Shown: in pieces, positions 17,773 to 28,100 of the stretch
Layout: every line of letters starts with the position of its first letter
Position numbering within the stretch: position 1 is the first letter of the stretch
Source of the DNA: DYRG01 sp041161065
GTDB lineage: Bacteria > Pseudomonadota > Gammaproteobacteria > Beggiatoales > Beggiatoaceae
Length of the DNA: 51,690 bases
Reading direction: 5' to 3'
Assembly: GCA_041161065.1 (NCBI GenBank)
Contig: JBEAVE010000015.1
Location: forward strand, 1-51,690
Program-made: the position numbers and the translations under genes
Notes under the pieces: generated by a model
The model's input: only the letters and a program-made list of their open reading frames with translations
What the model was told of the DNA's origin: nothing
Databases searched by the model: none

Positions 17773-18706
17773 CGCGTAAGACCTTGATTAAATTAGACAT
17801 ATCGTCGGGAATCGGCGATAACCATTCTAATGGCGTTTGCGTGCGCGGGTGAACGATACCTAAACGGGCGGCGTGCAAAGCCTGACGCGGAAAATTTTCT
17901 AATGTATTCCGTAAGTTATCTGAACATTTGGGAGGAAAACGAATATGACCGCCATACACGGGATCGCCCACCACTGGAAAACGAATATGCGCGAAATGCA
18001 CGCGAATTTGGTGGGTTCTGCCGGTTTCGAGGCGGACTTGGACGTAAGTGTGCGCCCGAAAACGCTCAAGCAGCCGATAATGCGTAATCGCGGGTTTGCC
18101 ATTATTGACCACCGCCATTTGAACGCGCTGCGTGGGGTGTCGTCCGATGGGCGCGTCAATCGTTCCGCCCGCCGTAAAAAGCCCCGTCACGACTGTGTGA
18201 TATTCCCGAATAAACGCCCGATCCTGCAATTGTGCGACCAAAAAATTATGTGAAAACAAGGTTTTAGCGATAACCAATACGCCGCTGGTATCTTTATCCA
18301 AACGATGAATAATCCCCGCGCGAGGGATTTGTGAAAGGGCGGGCGCGTGGTGCAAAATTGCATTTAAAAGGGTTTGATCGGGATTTCCAGCTCCCGGGTG
18401 AACCACCAATCCAGCGGGTTTGTCGATAACGAGCAATTCTTCATCTTCAAATAAAATATTGAGCGGTAATTCTTGGGCTTCCCACGCTGATATTTCTTTT
18501 AAGGTTGTTTTAACGTCGATGATTTCTCCGCCGTGCACTTTATCTTTAGGTTTGCCGGTTTGAGAATTGACTTGAACGAAGCCATTTTTAATCCATTCTT
18601 GCCAGCGCGCGCGCGAATAATCGGGAAATAACGCGACCAACACTTGATCTAAACGCTTGCCCGCCATTTCAAATGGGATTTCTGTATTTAATTGAATTGT
18701 TTGCAT
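17747..18706 (-). CDS. rluD: 23S rRNA pseudouridine synthase RluD
   Basis: Makes pseudouridines 1911, 1915 and 1917 in helix 69 of 23S rRNA. The 319 residues contain an N-terminal S4 RNA-binding domain (KRLDQVLVALFPDYSRARWQEW) and the RluA-type catalytic domain with RLDKDTSG carrying the catalytic Asp, followed by the RTHQIRVHFAH motif. RlmH, encoded at 20111, methylates pseudouridine 1915 made by this enzyme, so the two act in sequence though they are not in one operon. Confidence 0.95.
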   Translation of the reverse strand: MQTIQLNTEIPFEMAGKRLDQVLVALFPDYSRARWQEWIKNGFVQVNSQTGKPKDKVHGGEIIDVKTTLKEISAWEAQELPLNILFEDEELLVIDKPAGLVVHPGAGNPDQTLLNAILHHAPALSQIPRAGIIHRLDKDTSGVLVIAKTLFSHNFLVAQLQDRAFIREYHTVVTGLFTAGGTIDAPIGRHPTQRVQMAVVNNGKPAITHYRLLERFRAHTYVQVRLETGRTHQIRVHFAHIRFPVVGDPVYGGHIRFPPKCSDNLRNTLENFPRQALHAARLGIVHPRTQTPLEWLSPIPDDMSNLIKVLRDDRDAHST

Positions 18707-18788
18707 TTTTATTTGTTTCGATCCCGTTCTTGTTTCGCGATCTTAACATCAACGCCTATCAAGAGCAACTCTCTCATTTGAAATGTTT

Positions 18789-18794
18789 TATAAT
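18789..18794 (+). promoter_or_regulatory. probable -10 element of the lgt promoter
   Basis: A perfect TATAAT lies 36 bases upstream of the lgt ATG in the lgt-rluD divergent region. No good -35 hexamer stands 16-18 bases upstream, so the promoter is probable only. Confidence 0.4.
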
Positions 18795-18824
18795 AGGCTT
18801 TTCTAAACAAACAAGGTGACAGCA

Positions 18825-19613
18825 ATGCTAACTTATCCCAACATTGATCCCGTTTTAGTGCAAATTGGGAGTTTCAAAATTCATTGGTACGGCGTAATGT
18901 ATTTGTTAGGATTTAGTAGTGCATGGTGGTTAGGAATTGTTCAAACAAAACGTGAATGGGCGGCTTATCGTTCTTCAGAGCAAGTGAGCGATTTAATCTT
19001 TTATGCAGCCATCGGCGTAATTGTGGGAGGACGCTTAGGTTATGTGCTATTTTATAACTTACCTGTTTATATTGCACACCCATTAGATATTTTCAAAATT
19101 TGGATGGGAGGAATGTCATTTCACGGCGGGTTAATTGGGGTGTTAATTGCAATGTATTTATACGGCAAACATCAAGGTAAAACGTTCTTCGAAACTACTG
19201 ATTTTATTGCGCCTTTAGTGCCATTAGGATTGTTTTTTGGAAGAATTGGGAATTTTATTAATGGAGAATTATGGGGTGCGCCAACGGATTTGCCTGTTGG
19301 TATGATTGTGCCCTATTTGAAAGATAACATTCCTCATCACCCTTCGCAATTATACGAAGCCTTTTTAGAGGGTTTAGTTTTATTTGTCATTTTATGGTTT
19401 TTTGCGAGAAAACAACGCCCAACAATGGCGATTTCTGGGTTATTTCTAGTGGGTTATGGTTGCTTTAGATTTTTAGTGGAATTTGTGCGATTGCCCGATG
19501 TGCAAATTGGATATTTGATGGGGGATTGGTTCACGATGGGTCATCTTTTAACAATTCCTATGTTAATTGCGGGAAGTTTAATGTTGTGGAAAGCCTATCA
19601 TTCTAAAGCCTAA
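18825..19613 (+). CDS. lgt: phosphatidylglycerol-prolipoprotein diacylglyceryl transferase
   Basis: Inner-membrane enzyme that attaches diacylglycerol to the lipobox cysteine of prolipoproteins. The 262 residues show the family N-terminus (NIDPVLVQIGSFKIHWYGVMYLLGF), the GGMSFHGGLIG loop and the signature GRIGNFINGELWG. A GTG at 18816 is in frame, but ATG 18825 is better placed after AAGGTGA. Substrates in this window include the lipoproteins at 32340 and 47410. The BrnT gene begins five bases after its stop. Confidence 0.95.
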   Translation: MLTYPNIDPVLVQIGSFKIHWYGVMYLLGFSSAWWLGIVQTKREWAAYRSSEQVSDLIFYAAIGVIVGGRLGYVLFYNLPVYIAHPLDIFKIWMGGMSFHGGLIGVLIAMYLYGKHQGKTFFETTDFIAPLVPLGLFFGRIGNFINGELWGAPTDLPVGMIVPYLKDNIPHHPSQLYEAFLEGLVLFVILWFFARKQRPTMAISGLFLVGYGCFRFLVEFVRLPDVQIGYLMGDWFTMGHLLTIPMLIAGSLMLWKAYHSKA

Positions 19614-19618
19614 TTGCA

Positions 19619-19888
19619 ATGGAAAGAGCGTTTGAATACGATCAAAACAAAAGTATGCTAAATAAACAAAAACACGGCATTGATTTTGATGAAGCTAGAA
19701 ATCTTTGGTTAGATAAAAATGGCGTTCAAATTCAAGCAAAAAGTGATACAGAGAAAAGATTTGCATTGATTGCATACTACAATGGCAAATTATGGAGTGC
19801 GTTTTATACTTATCGCCAGTCCTGTATTAGACTTATTTCAGTTCGACGTTCACGCGATAGTGAGAGGAAACTATATTATGAATGCTGA
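19619..19888 (+). CDS. brnT: BrnT-family toxin
   Basis: An 89-residue RelE-fold ribonuclease toxin. The family start FEYDQNKSMLNKQKHGIDFDEA, the middle KRFALIAYYNGKLWSAFYTYR and the C-terminal RLISVRRSRDSERKLYYE match BrnT. The Arg-rich SVRRSRDSER segment carries residues typical of its active site. BrnT blocks translation until bound by BrnA. The antitoxin start overlaps its 3' end by 11 bases. Confidence 0.9.
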   Translation: MERAFEYDQNKSMLNKQKHGIDFDEARNLWLDKNGVQIQAKSDTEKRFALIAYYNGKLWSAFYTYRQSCIRLISVRRSRDSERKLYYEC

Positions 19889-20114
19889 AGAATTAGATCA
19901 ACTCTTTGATCAAGGAGAGGAAGATATTATAGAACATCTTGATTTAACAACATTGCAAAGACTTGCACACCAACATGAGCAAGTTCTGGTTGATTTTCCT
20001 GAATGGATGCTCAGTTTGCTTGATCAAGAAGCCCGTAAAAAAGGTGTGACAAGGCAATCAATTATTAGAACATGGCTTACTGAAAGATTAAAACAAGAAA
20101 TGCGTTTAATTTAA
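19878..20114 (+). CDS. brnA: BrnA-like ribbon-helix-helix antitoxin
   Basis: A 78-residue partner of the upstream BrnT toxin. Its C-terminal half (LVDFPEWMLSLLDQEARKKGVTRQSIIRTWLTERLKQE) is a CopG/ribbon-helix-helix DNA-binding domain, and the acidic N-terminus would neutralise the toxin. BrnA proteins usually repress their own operon. The start ATG at 19878 follows GAGAGGAA; a longer in-frame extension upstream lies inside brnT. The stop overlaps the end of convergent rlmH by four bases. Confidence 0.85.
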   Translation: MNAEELDQLFDQGEEDIIEHLDLTTLQRLAHQHEQVLVDFPEWMLSLLDQEARKKGVTRQSIIRTWLTERLKQEMRLI

Positions 20115-20581
20115 TCACGATGGTAAGGATGATGATTGAGCAAACTCCATGCGCGATAGATTTGTTCGGCGATTACAATTCTTACTAAGGGGTGGGGTAA
20201 TGTCAGGGGAGAAAGTGACCATTTCTGGCGCGCTCTTTTCAAACAAGATTGTGACAAACCATCCGGTCCGCCCACCAATAGAGCAAGTTGCGCACTTTCA
20301 TTTAACCATTGTTGTAATTGCGCGGCTAATTGCGGCGTTGTCCAAGATTGCCCGCGTTCATCTAATGCCACAACGGTTGTTTGAGAGGAAATGTGGGTGA
20401 GCATTCTATCACCTTCCTCAACGATCAAACGGCTAATATCTGCGTTTTTAGAACGGTGAGGAAGGGCGATTTCAACGACATCTAATTTCAAATGCGCGGG
20501 CAAGCGTTTGTTATATTCTTGAAAGCCTTGAGAAACCCATTGCGGCATCTTTTGACCGACACAAATTAAACGAATTTGCAT
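20111..20581 (-). CDS. rlmH: 23S rRNA (pseudouridine-1915-N3)-methyltransferase
   Basis: A 156-residue SPOUT-class methyltransferase acting on 70S ribosomes. The family start MQIRLICVGQKMPQWV, the SAM-binding knot segments LLVGGPDGLSQ and SLSPLTLPHPLVRIVIAEQIYRAW and the C-terminal NHHPYHRD are all present and complete. It begins eight bases after the stop of the small membrane sensor-like gene, so it may be read through from the chemosensory operon. Confidence 0.96.
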   Translation of the reverse strand: MQIRLICVGQKMPQWVSQGFQEYNKRLPAHLKLDVVEIALPHRSKNADISRLIVEEGDRMLTHISSQTTVVALDERGQSWTTPQLAAQLQQWLNESAQLALLVGGPDGLSQSCLKRARQKWSLSPLTLPHPLVRIVIAEQIYRAWSLLNHHPYHRD

Positions 20582-20588
20582 AATGTAT

Positions 20589-21044
20589 TTATTGGTAAAA
20601 AACGGTGTTTTTAATCTTTTCTTCGGTTAAATCATGAACTGAACTGAGCGTTTGAAGTTGGGTTTGTGCAGAACTAATTACTTCATCGTACAAACCTAAA
20701 ACTTGTTTATCAAATTCGTCACAATTTTCTGCTTCAAGTTTGAATAATGTCATGTTGTTTAGAAAGTTATTCAAAATATGATGAACAACGCGAATGGTTG
20801 CTTGAAAAATCTTATTTTTTTCAGTTTCTTTGGCGAGTAGTTTTTGGTAATCACGACGGATAAGAAAATACAATAATATTGTCGTTATTAAAACATAAAG
20901 CGCGCCTTTGAAAGTTTGTATTAAAACGAGCGTTTCAATATCTTTCACAAGAAAACTTAAGACGTTGTCGGAAAATAAAATCCATAAAATCCCAAAAAAC
21001 GCATAGGTGAGCGCAATTCTAAGGGGGGGAGATAAACCCGTCAT
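20589..21044 (-). CDS. small membrane protein with a histidine-kinase-like H-box, no ATPase domain
   Basis: A 151-residue protein with two transmembrane helices (about residues 8-32 and 43-62). The N-terminal region (ALTYAFFGILWILFSD through LYFLIRRDYQKL) is the kind found in front of PAS/GGDEF and kinase proteins in gammaproteobacteria. A coiled region then contains RVVHHILNNFLNNM (about residues 86-99), which resembles a histidine-kinase H-box with His followed by Asn-Asn. No HATPase domain follows, and the protein ends after one more helix pair. It could accept or pass phosphate from the adjacent PilL/ChpA kinase, or be a degenerate dimerisation fragment; both are inference. AGGAGGA precedes the start. 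Confidence 0.7.
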   Translation of the reverse strand: MTGLSPPLRIALTYAFFGILWILFSDNVLSFLVKDIETLVLIQTFKGALYVLITTILLYFLIRRDYQKLLAKETEKNKIFQATIRVVHHILNNFLNNMTLFKLEAENCDEFDKQVLGLYDEVISSAQTQLQTLSSVHDLTEEKIKNTVFYQ

Positions 21045-21076
21045 ATTTCCTCCTAATGTATTGAATTTTATAATTT

Positions 21077-21577
21077 TTATGAGACTTCTTGACGTAATTC
21101 AGCAGAAAACAACGCAGCTAAATCTAACACAGGAATTTTTTGATTTTCATGTGAGAAAGCAGAGATTGCAATCATTTGCCACAATGGTTGATCTTCGGGT
21201 AAGGTGCAAGATTGCGTATTGGTAATTTCTACGGCAACGGGCAGGCTATCTAAATGTAAGCAACCGTATTTCAACGGGGCGTAAGGTTCGGTTTGATAAA
21301 CGGCTAATCCCAAGAAATAAGTTGTATTTGCGGGTGGTTCTTTGCCAGCGGTGAGCAAGGCTGGAATATGTATAACAGGTAAAAGCTGGTGATTTCTTAA
21401 ATATAATTGAGAACAATATCGAGGAGAATGTGGTAAAACAAATAAAGATGGTTCTAATAATACTTGGGACATTTCATTGAAAGAAACAGCCGCCCGCAAT
21501 CCGCGCCCAAAATTTAAGACCCAAGCGCGGTAAGTTTCAATTGTGACGGGTTTTTTATCCCAAGTAGATGATGACAT
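21077..21577 (-). CDS. CheW-like protein (divergent)
   Basis: A 166-residue protein that appears to be a diverged CheW-type adaptor: SLFVLPHSPRYCSQLYLRNHQLLPVIHIPALL is in the position of the CheW strand-loop that recognises kinase and receptor, followed by YFLGLAVYQTEP. It starts two bases after another CheW-like gene and sits directly downstream of pilL. Assignment rests on this pattern and context rather than on a strong motif. It may link the large kinase to a second receptor set. Confidence 0.6.
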   Translation of the reverse strand: MSSSTWDKKPVTIETYRAWVLNFGRGLRAAVSFNEMSQVLLEPSLFVLPHSPRYCSQLYLRNHQLLPVIHIPALLTAGKEPPANTTYFLGLAVYQTEPYAPLKYGCLHLDSLPVAVEITNTQSCTLPEDQPLWQMIAISAFSHENQKIPVLDLAALFSAELRQEVS

Positions 21578-21579
21578 AA

Positions 21580-22137
21580 CTAATCCGAGAGCAACTCTTC
21601 TTCTGGTGGCGTATCGATAATAGCGGGTAGTTCTTCTAAATAATCTGGAGGATCATCGTAAGTTTCTTCTTCCATTTGAGCGATTTGTTCTTCGGCGTGC
21701 GCGGTCAAATAGCCCATTAGAGAGGAAGCGTCCGTGGTACAAACCATGCGTTCTTCATATAAACCTAATCCGCTCAATGGAGAAAAATCAAGGTGCATTG
21801 AGGGAGGAATGGGTTGCAAATGTAGATCGCCTTTGAAATCATCGAGAGAAATCACTTCATCGCAAGTAATTCCGAGAACGGCTTCTTCTTCGGTTTCGAG
21901 CAACACGCAATATTGGCGGGTTTCTGGTAAAAAACTGCACAAATCCATGCGGGCGTTCAAGGTGAAGACGGGAAATTGTTGATCGCTTTGAGAAATCCAC
22001 CCCATCACACCTGCGGCGGCTTCTTCGGGTTCGACGTGCAATTCAACATCTTCAATGATTTCTACGACGCGAACTTCGTGCTGGGGAATTAAAAGACTCA
22101 GACCGTCAAATCCCAGCAGGACATAGAAATTTACCAT
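21580..22137 (-). CDS. CheW-like protein
   Basis: A 185-residue protein whose first 145 residues resemble a CheW domain: FYVLLGFDGLSLLIPQHEVRVVEI, VMGWISQSDQQFPVFTLNARM and YCVLLETEEEAVLGITCDEV follow the order of CheW strands. The remaining tail is acidic. It lies 26 bases downstream of pilL and is probably in the same operon, giving this cluster three free CheW-type proteins (with those at 21077 and 31800) besides the CheW domain inside PilL. Confidence 0.7.
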   Translation of the reverse strand: MVNFYVLLGFDGLSLLIPQHEVRVVEIIEDVELHVEPEEAAAGVMGWISQSDQQFPVFTLNARMDLCSFLPETRQYCVLLETEEEAVLGITCDEVISLDDFKGDLHLQPIPPSMHLDFSPLSGLGLYEERMVCTTDASSLMGYLTAHAEEQIAQMEEETYDDPPDYLEELPAIIDTPPEEELLSD

Positions 22138-22163
22138 TTCTGAGACTCCCTGCTGGTTGGGGT

Positions 22164-25100
22164 TTAGCGTTTATTACGCAGCGCGTCATTAATTAACGCC
22201 AACAATTCAGTATCTTGATAAGGCTTGGTTAAATAAGCCGAAACCCCCGCTTCTTTAGCGAGTTGCCGATGTTTTTCGGTGGTTCGCGAGGTAATCATAA
22301 AAATGGGGATATGTTTGGTTGCGTCGTTGGCGCGAATGTGGGCGGTGAGTTCGATGCCGTTCATGCGCGGCATTTCCATATCGACCAACATCACGTCGGG
22401 TTTGCGTTGAGAGACTTGTTCGACTGCTTCGAGCCCGTCTTTTGCCAACATCGTTTGAAAGCCATTATCTTCAATGAGTTGCGATAACACTTTGCGCACA
22501 CTCAGTGAATCGTCGACAATCATAATGTGCGGCACACCCAACACATCGGCGGTCGATTCGCCTTCACCTGCGCTGCTGCCCAGCGGCATTAAAGTTTTCG
22601 CGGGTTGGCGCAATAATTCGGGCAAATCCAACATCGCCACCACGCTCCCGTCCCCCAAAATGGACGCGCCCGCCACTCCGCGCACTTTTTTGATATAACG
22701 CCCCATCGTTTTCGATACGAGGTGACGACTGTCGTACAAATAATCAACAATCACCGCCGTCACGCTGCCTTCGCCTTTCACTAAAACGAGCGGTCGATTT
22801 TCATTTTCAGTGACAGGCGACGATCCCGACACATTCAATAAATCCCCCAAAGTTGTAACGGGATAAGCGTTTTTGTCCATGTGGAAATTGATGGCATCGC
22901 CGATGCGGCGGAATTCGCCTGAATCGGGGGTTAAAGCCTGCGCTAAGTGGTGGGTGGGCAATGCAAATTTTTGAGTCGCCACGCCAACCAATAAAACGTG
23001 TTCGGTGACGAGGGTCATCGGCAGAATCAAGATCATCGCTGATCCGCGCCCGGGTTCGGATTCGATTTCGAGCGCGCCTTTCAATTCTAAAATGCTGGTG
23101 TGCACCACGTCCATGCCGACCCCGCGCCCCGACACTTGGGTGACTGCGCCTTTGGTCGAAAAGCCCGGAATTAAAATCAAACGGCTCAACTCGCGCGGAG
23201 AAAGTTCTTGATTTTCAGTGACTAAGCCGCGTTCGACCGCAATCGACCGAATTCGTTCAAAATTCAAACCTTTACCGTCATCTTCGCACTTCACGACGAT
23301 GTTATTTCCTTGACGATAGCAACGAATGGTGACGGTGCCGGTTTCGGGTTTTCCGGCGGCGACGCGATCGGCGGGGAGTTCCATGCCGTGATCGATGGAG
23401 TTCCGCAAAATGTGCATTAATGGATCGAGGAGTTTGGTTAAAACGTCGCCATCGATCAAAATATCGCCGCCAACCATCACTAAATCGGCAAGTTTTTCGG
23501 TTGATCGGCAGGTTTGACGGACAATCCGCTCGAGGCGCGCAATGATCGATTTAATCGGCACCATGCGGGTGGTCATCACGATTTGTTGGAATTCTTTGTT
23601 GAGGCGTTCTTGGTGGATAAACATCCCGTCGAGCGCGGTCAAATCTTCCAAAATCGATCCGCCCAATTCGCGCGAATCCGCAATCGATTCAATAAAGCTG
23701 TGCGTCAAACTGTGTAATTCATTGTATTGCTCAAATTCAAGCGAATCAAAGGCTTGCTCTTGATCTTCGGCGATAATGTTGTTGCCTGAATCCAAACGGT
23801 GTTTGCGGCGATTCGTCACGTCGCGTACCACCACGAGGGTTTCTAATTCGTAGCCTTTGTGTTGAACGGTTAAACCTTGAGAATTCAACGACTTCGTGCT
23901 GCCGATCACATGTTTCAAGCGTTCTTGAATCTGCCCGACCGAAATCGACATTTCCCCGATTAAACGCAATAAATTATCGATGGTTCGGGTCGGGACGCGC
24001 AAGAACTGTTCGGTTTCGCCCGCTTCTTGAGGCGCAGCAGCCCCCCCAGCGGCAGCGGCAACAGCACCAGTTGGCGCGGCGGGTTTAGGTGCGTTGGCGG
24101 TTTGCGCGGCAATTTCGGCTTTGCGTTTGGCGATTTCTTCTTCAGAAACATTAAGTTGATTGCGGTCGATGCGGTTAGCCCAGTCGAGGACTTCCTGCAA
24201 AATCGCTTGTGCGTTGGCGGGCGGGTCTTCTTTGCCTTGCAGCGAGTCGATCATCACCTCGAGGGTATCTGCCGCCTCGATCATGGTTTTGGTCAATGGC
24301 GCGGGCGGCGGCACAGAATTCTCGAACAAATATTCCAAAATATCTTCGAGATTGTGCGCGAGCGTTGCGACACCTTTGATGCCGATAATATTCGACGAAC
24401 CCTTCAAAGTATGCGCGATCCGTTGTCCCAATTTGACATCGTCGGGGGCGGGATTTTTGACGATCCGTTGCAAACAAGCGGTGAAATCGGCGGCATTTTG
24501 CGGGGCTTCTTGTAGATACGCCGCCAACAAATCAGGATTGACATCGGCAGGGATTTGCAGCGCGACATCTTCGGGTTTAGCTTGGGTCGCGCGGCTTGGC
24601 TCGGAACTGTCGTCTTCGGGCACGGAAGAAGAACTGCGCAAATTATTCAATAGCGCGTGGGCTTTCTCGTCGGGCAGCGGCGAGGGCCAATCGTTTTCTC
24701 GGAAATGGTTTAATAGAGCAACGATATTATTTGACGGGGCTTTCAAATACGCGAGAACCAAAGAAGGCCATTTCTGCAAAGCCTCTTTTGATTTCTGACG
24801 ATCCGCCTGAGATTTCTCGGTTAAAATGCCCACGTTGCTCATCACAAATTCGCAAACATCTTGCAAACCTGTCAAACCCACCATTTCCGAAGCCATCGCC
24901 AATCTTCCAACCAATTCATTGTAATTGGACGCGATTTCTGCAAATTCAGGTTTATTATTGGGCGTATTAACAAATTTCTCTAAGAATTCCTCTAATTCTG
25001 CTTGGGCGGATTCGATTTCACCGCTGAGCATTTCCAACATTTCAGAATTGCCCAACGAAATCTCACCATCTGAACTGCCAGAATCGATTTCTATTTCCTC

Positions 25101-28100
25101 AATTTCTTCAGACGTTGTTTGTTCGGTAAATGAATCCCCAAACGAATCCATTTCTTCGGTTTGAAGTTCAGGAGTTTTCGTTGAACCTTGTTTTAAGGAT
25201 TCCACTAAAAGCTGCGCCTGACCATCATCTAACGGCATGATCCAATTAGGATTTTGCAAATGCTCAGCTAAAGGGGCGATATTGTCGGCGGGCGAAGTCA
25301 AATAGTTCAACACCAACATTGGCCACATTTCTAATAATTCATGGGCGGCTTGGCGTTTTTCTTGATCTTCGGCACTTAATGCCATGATGTTTTCATTAAC
25401 GAAATTACAAACATCTTGCAAGCCATTCAAACCCGCTTGCTCGGCAGCGTCCCAAATGTTTTGAACGTGGGTGGTATAAGTATCTACCGCTTCTAAAAAA
25501 AGTTCGTTATCGTTTTGCATAGACACAAAGTTCTCAAGCGAGGTTGATAAGGCTTCTGCGGACTCAGTGAGGGCAGCATTAACGTGTTCAAGTTGCTCGG
25601 GTGTTCCTAAATAAGTTTCACTCGACAAACTTTCCAATTCTACAGGTGCATTTATTTCTTCTTCAAACCCCAATAGAGGTTCAAAAGTATTGTTTTCTTC
25701 AACAGATTGCGGAGGAGCAATTTGCAATAAAGTTGTTTTAAGTTCTTCAGCTTTTTCTTCTGACAACGGCGCAGACCATTGCGGGTTTTTCAAATGATCG
25801 ACCAATCCGTCGGTGCTTTCTTGCGGAGCTAACAAATAATCCAACAACAACGCAGGCAACAAATCCAAATTTTCTTGCGCGCTTTGGCGTTCCGCTTTGG
25901 GCAGCATACCTAATGCTAACACATTTTCATTAACAAAATTGCCAACTTCTAAAATTCCTACCAAACCATTTTCTTCTGCGCTATCTAAAACGGGTTGCAA
26001 TACTTCCGTGTAATTTCCAACCGCCTCTAATAATTCTTCACTTTCATCGTCTGCAGAAACCAAACGATTAACCGCCGCCGACAAACCATCAAATGCCTCC
26101 ATCAAAGCATTATTAACCGGTTCTAATAATATCGCAGGATCAACTTTTTCTTCACTTTCTAAAGGCTGCTCTGAAAAATCTCCAAACGGATCAAGTTGTG
26201 CGGTTTCTTGCTCTTCTAATAATTCATTTTCTTCTAAATTACTTTCTTGAATGTTCTCAATTTCAACATCGTCATTAAACGGATCAATTGCCGCAAGTTC
26301 TTCACTGCTTTCTTCACTTTCTAAAGGTTGTTCTGAAAAATCTGCAAACGGATCAAGTTGCGCGGTTTCTTGCTCTTCTAATAATTCATTTTCTTCTAAA
26401 TTACTTTCTTGAATGTTCTCTATTTCAACATCGTCATTAAACGGATCAATTGCCGCAAGTTCTTCACTACTTTCTACATTTTCTAAAGGTTGTTCTGAAA
26501 AATCTCCAAACGGATCAAGTTGCGCGGTTTCTTGTGCTTCTAATAATTCATTTTCTTCTAAATTATTTTCTTGAATGTTTTCTATTTCAACAGCGTCATC
26601 AAACGGATCAATTGCCGCAAGTTCTTCACTGCTTTCTTCACTTTCTAAAGGTTGTTCTGAAAAATCTGCAAACGGATCAAGTTGCGCGGTTTCTTGTGCT
26701 TCTAATAATTCATTTTCTTCTAAATTACTTTCTTGAGTATTCTCTATTTCAACATCGTCATCAAACGGATCAATTGCCGCAAGTTCTTCACTACTTTCTA
26801 CATTTTCTAAAGGTTGCTCTGAAAAATCTCCAAACGGATCAAGTTGTGCGGTTTCTTGCTCTTCTAATAATTCACTTTCTTCTAAATTACTTTCCTGAAT
26901 ATTCTCTATTTCAACATCGTCATCAAACGGATCAATTGCCGCAAGTTCTTCACTACTTTCTACATTTTCTAAAGGTTGTTCTGAAAAATCTCCAAACGGA
27001 TCAAGTTGCACGGTTTCTTGTGCTTCTAATAATTCACTTTCTTCTAAATTACTTTCTTGAATGTTCTCTATTTCAGCATTGTCATCAAACGGATCAATTG
27101 CCGCAAGTTCTTCACCGCTTTCTGCATTTTCTAAAGGTTGCTCTGAAAAATCTTCAAACGGATCGAGTTGCGCGGTTTCTTCAAAATTTTCTTCTAAGGT
27201 TTCGTTTTCTAGTAATTGATCGTCCGATTCTAACAAATTACCTTTAAATAGATTTGGATTCTCTATCGTAGGTACAAATGCTGTTTGCTGCGGGTTTTCT
27301 GCAACATCTAATTGCATATCTGGAGCTAATTTTTCTAATAAAAGAGATGCCTCTTGTTCAAATAATGGCGCAAACCAATTTGGATTTTGCAGAAAAGTCA
27401 CTAAATTGAGTGCGTGTTCCTCAGATTCATTTACATAATCCGCGATTAAATAATCAGTTAGCAATTCAACCCACGTTTCAAATACTATCTTTGCTTGCTG
27501 ACGTTCTTCTAGAGAAGACATTGCTAAAATATTAAAGTTTTCTCTAATGAATAAAACAAATTCCTCCAACCCAGAAGAGTGGGTTTGTTTTATGGCTTTA
27601 GAAATTGTATTTAAATGTTGAAGATAACTAAATACATTAGCTATCAATTCAGCATTATCATTTGTTGAACAAACAACTTCTAGTGCATTTTTTAATTGTG
27701 GTGCAACGTTTGACAGTATTTCTTCTAGAGAAACTAACGAATCCCCATTATTTATATTTTGTTCTGTTTGTGAAAGCGCAATATTAGGAAGTTGTTCTTC
27801 CATTTGCTCAAAAACATTTTCTTCCGTTATATGAGACAGAGCGGTTTCTTCCAATAAAACTTCTGAAGTATAATCGTCCGCGATACTTTGCAAAGAGGAG
27901 TCAGCCGTTTCATCTAAATTTAGTGCAAAAACATCATCATCAAATGCAATATTTTCTTCTATTTGTTGTTCGGTGTTTTCCTCTGCTAAAACGGGCTCAG
28001 TTTCTAAAAAAGTATAAGGTTGATCATCAAAAACATTATCTTGAAATAAGGCTTGTTCTTCTTCTAGTTGTTCAGTTATTTCTTCTGTTTGTGCATTATC

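Noticed and set aside
21580..22137. Considered as CheY/receiver or CheB-like protein
   Set aside because: No acidic pocket, phospho-Asp or Lys-Pro motif; strand order fits CheW better.
24027..24970. Overlapping plus-strand frames opposite pilL Hpt and linker region
   Set aside because: Shadow frames of the codon-biased pilL sequence; residues are composition-driven and lack motifs.
26158..27167. Possible CRISPR-like array
   Set aside because: Repeats are 162 bp, directly abutting, coding and without unique spacers.
26450..27247. 265-codon plus-strand open frame with repeated units opposite pilL
   Set aside because: It is the antisense shadow of the 162-bp repeats, kept open because the repeat contains no stop in that frame; the minus-strand PilL frame is continuous over 7 kb and has clear domains.
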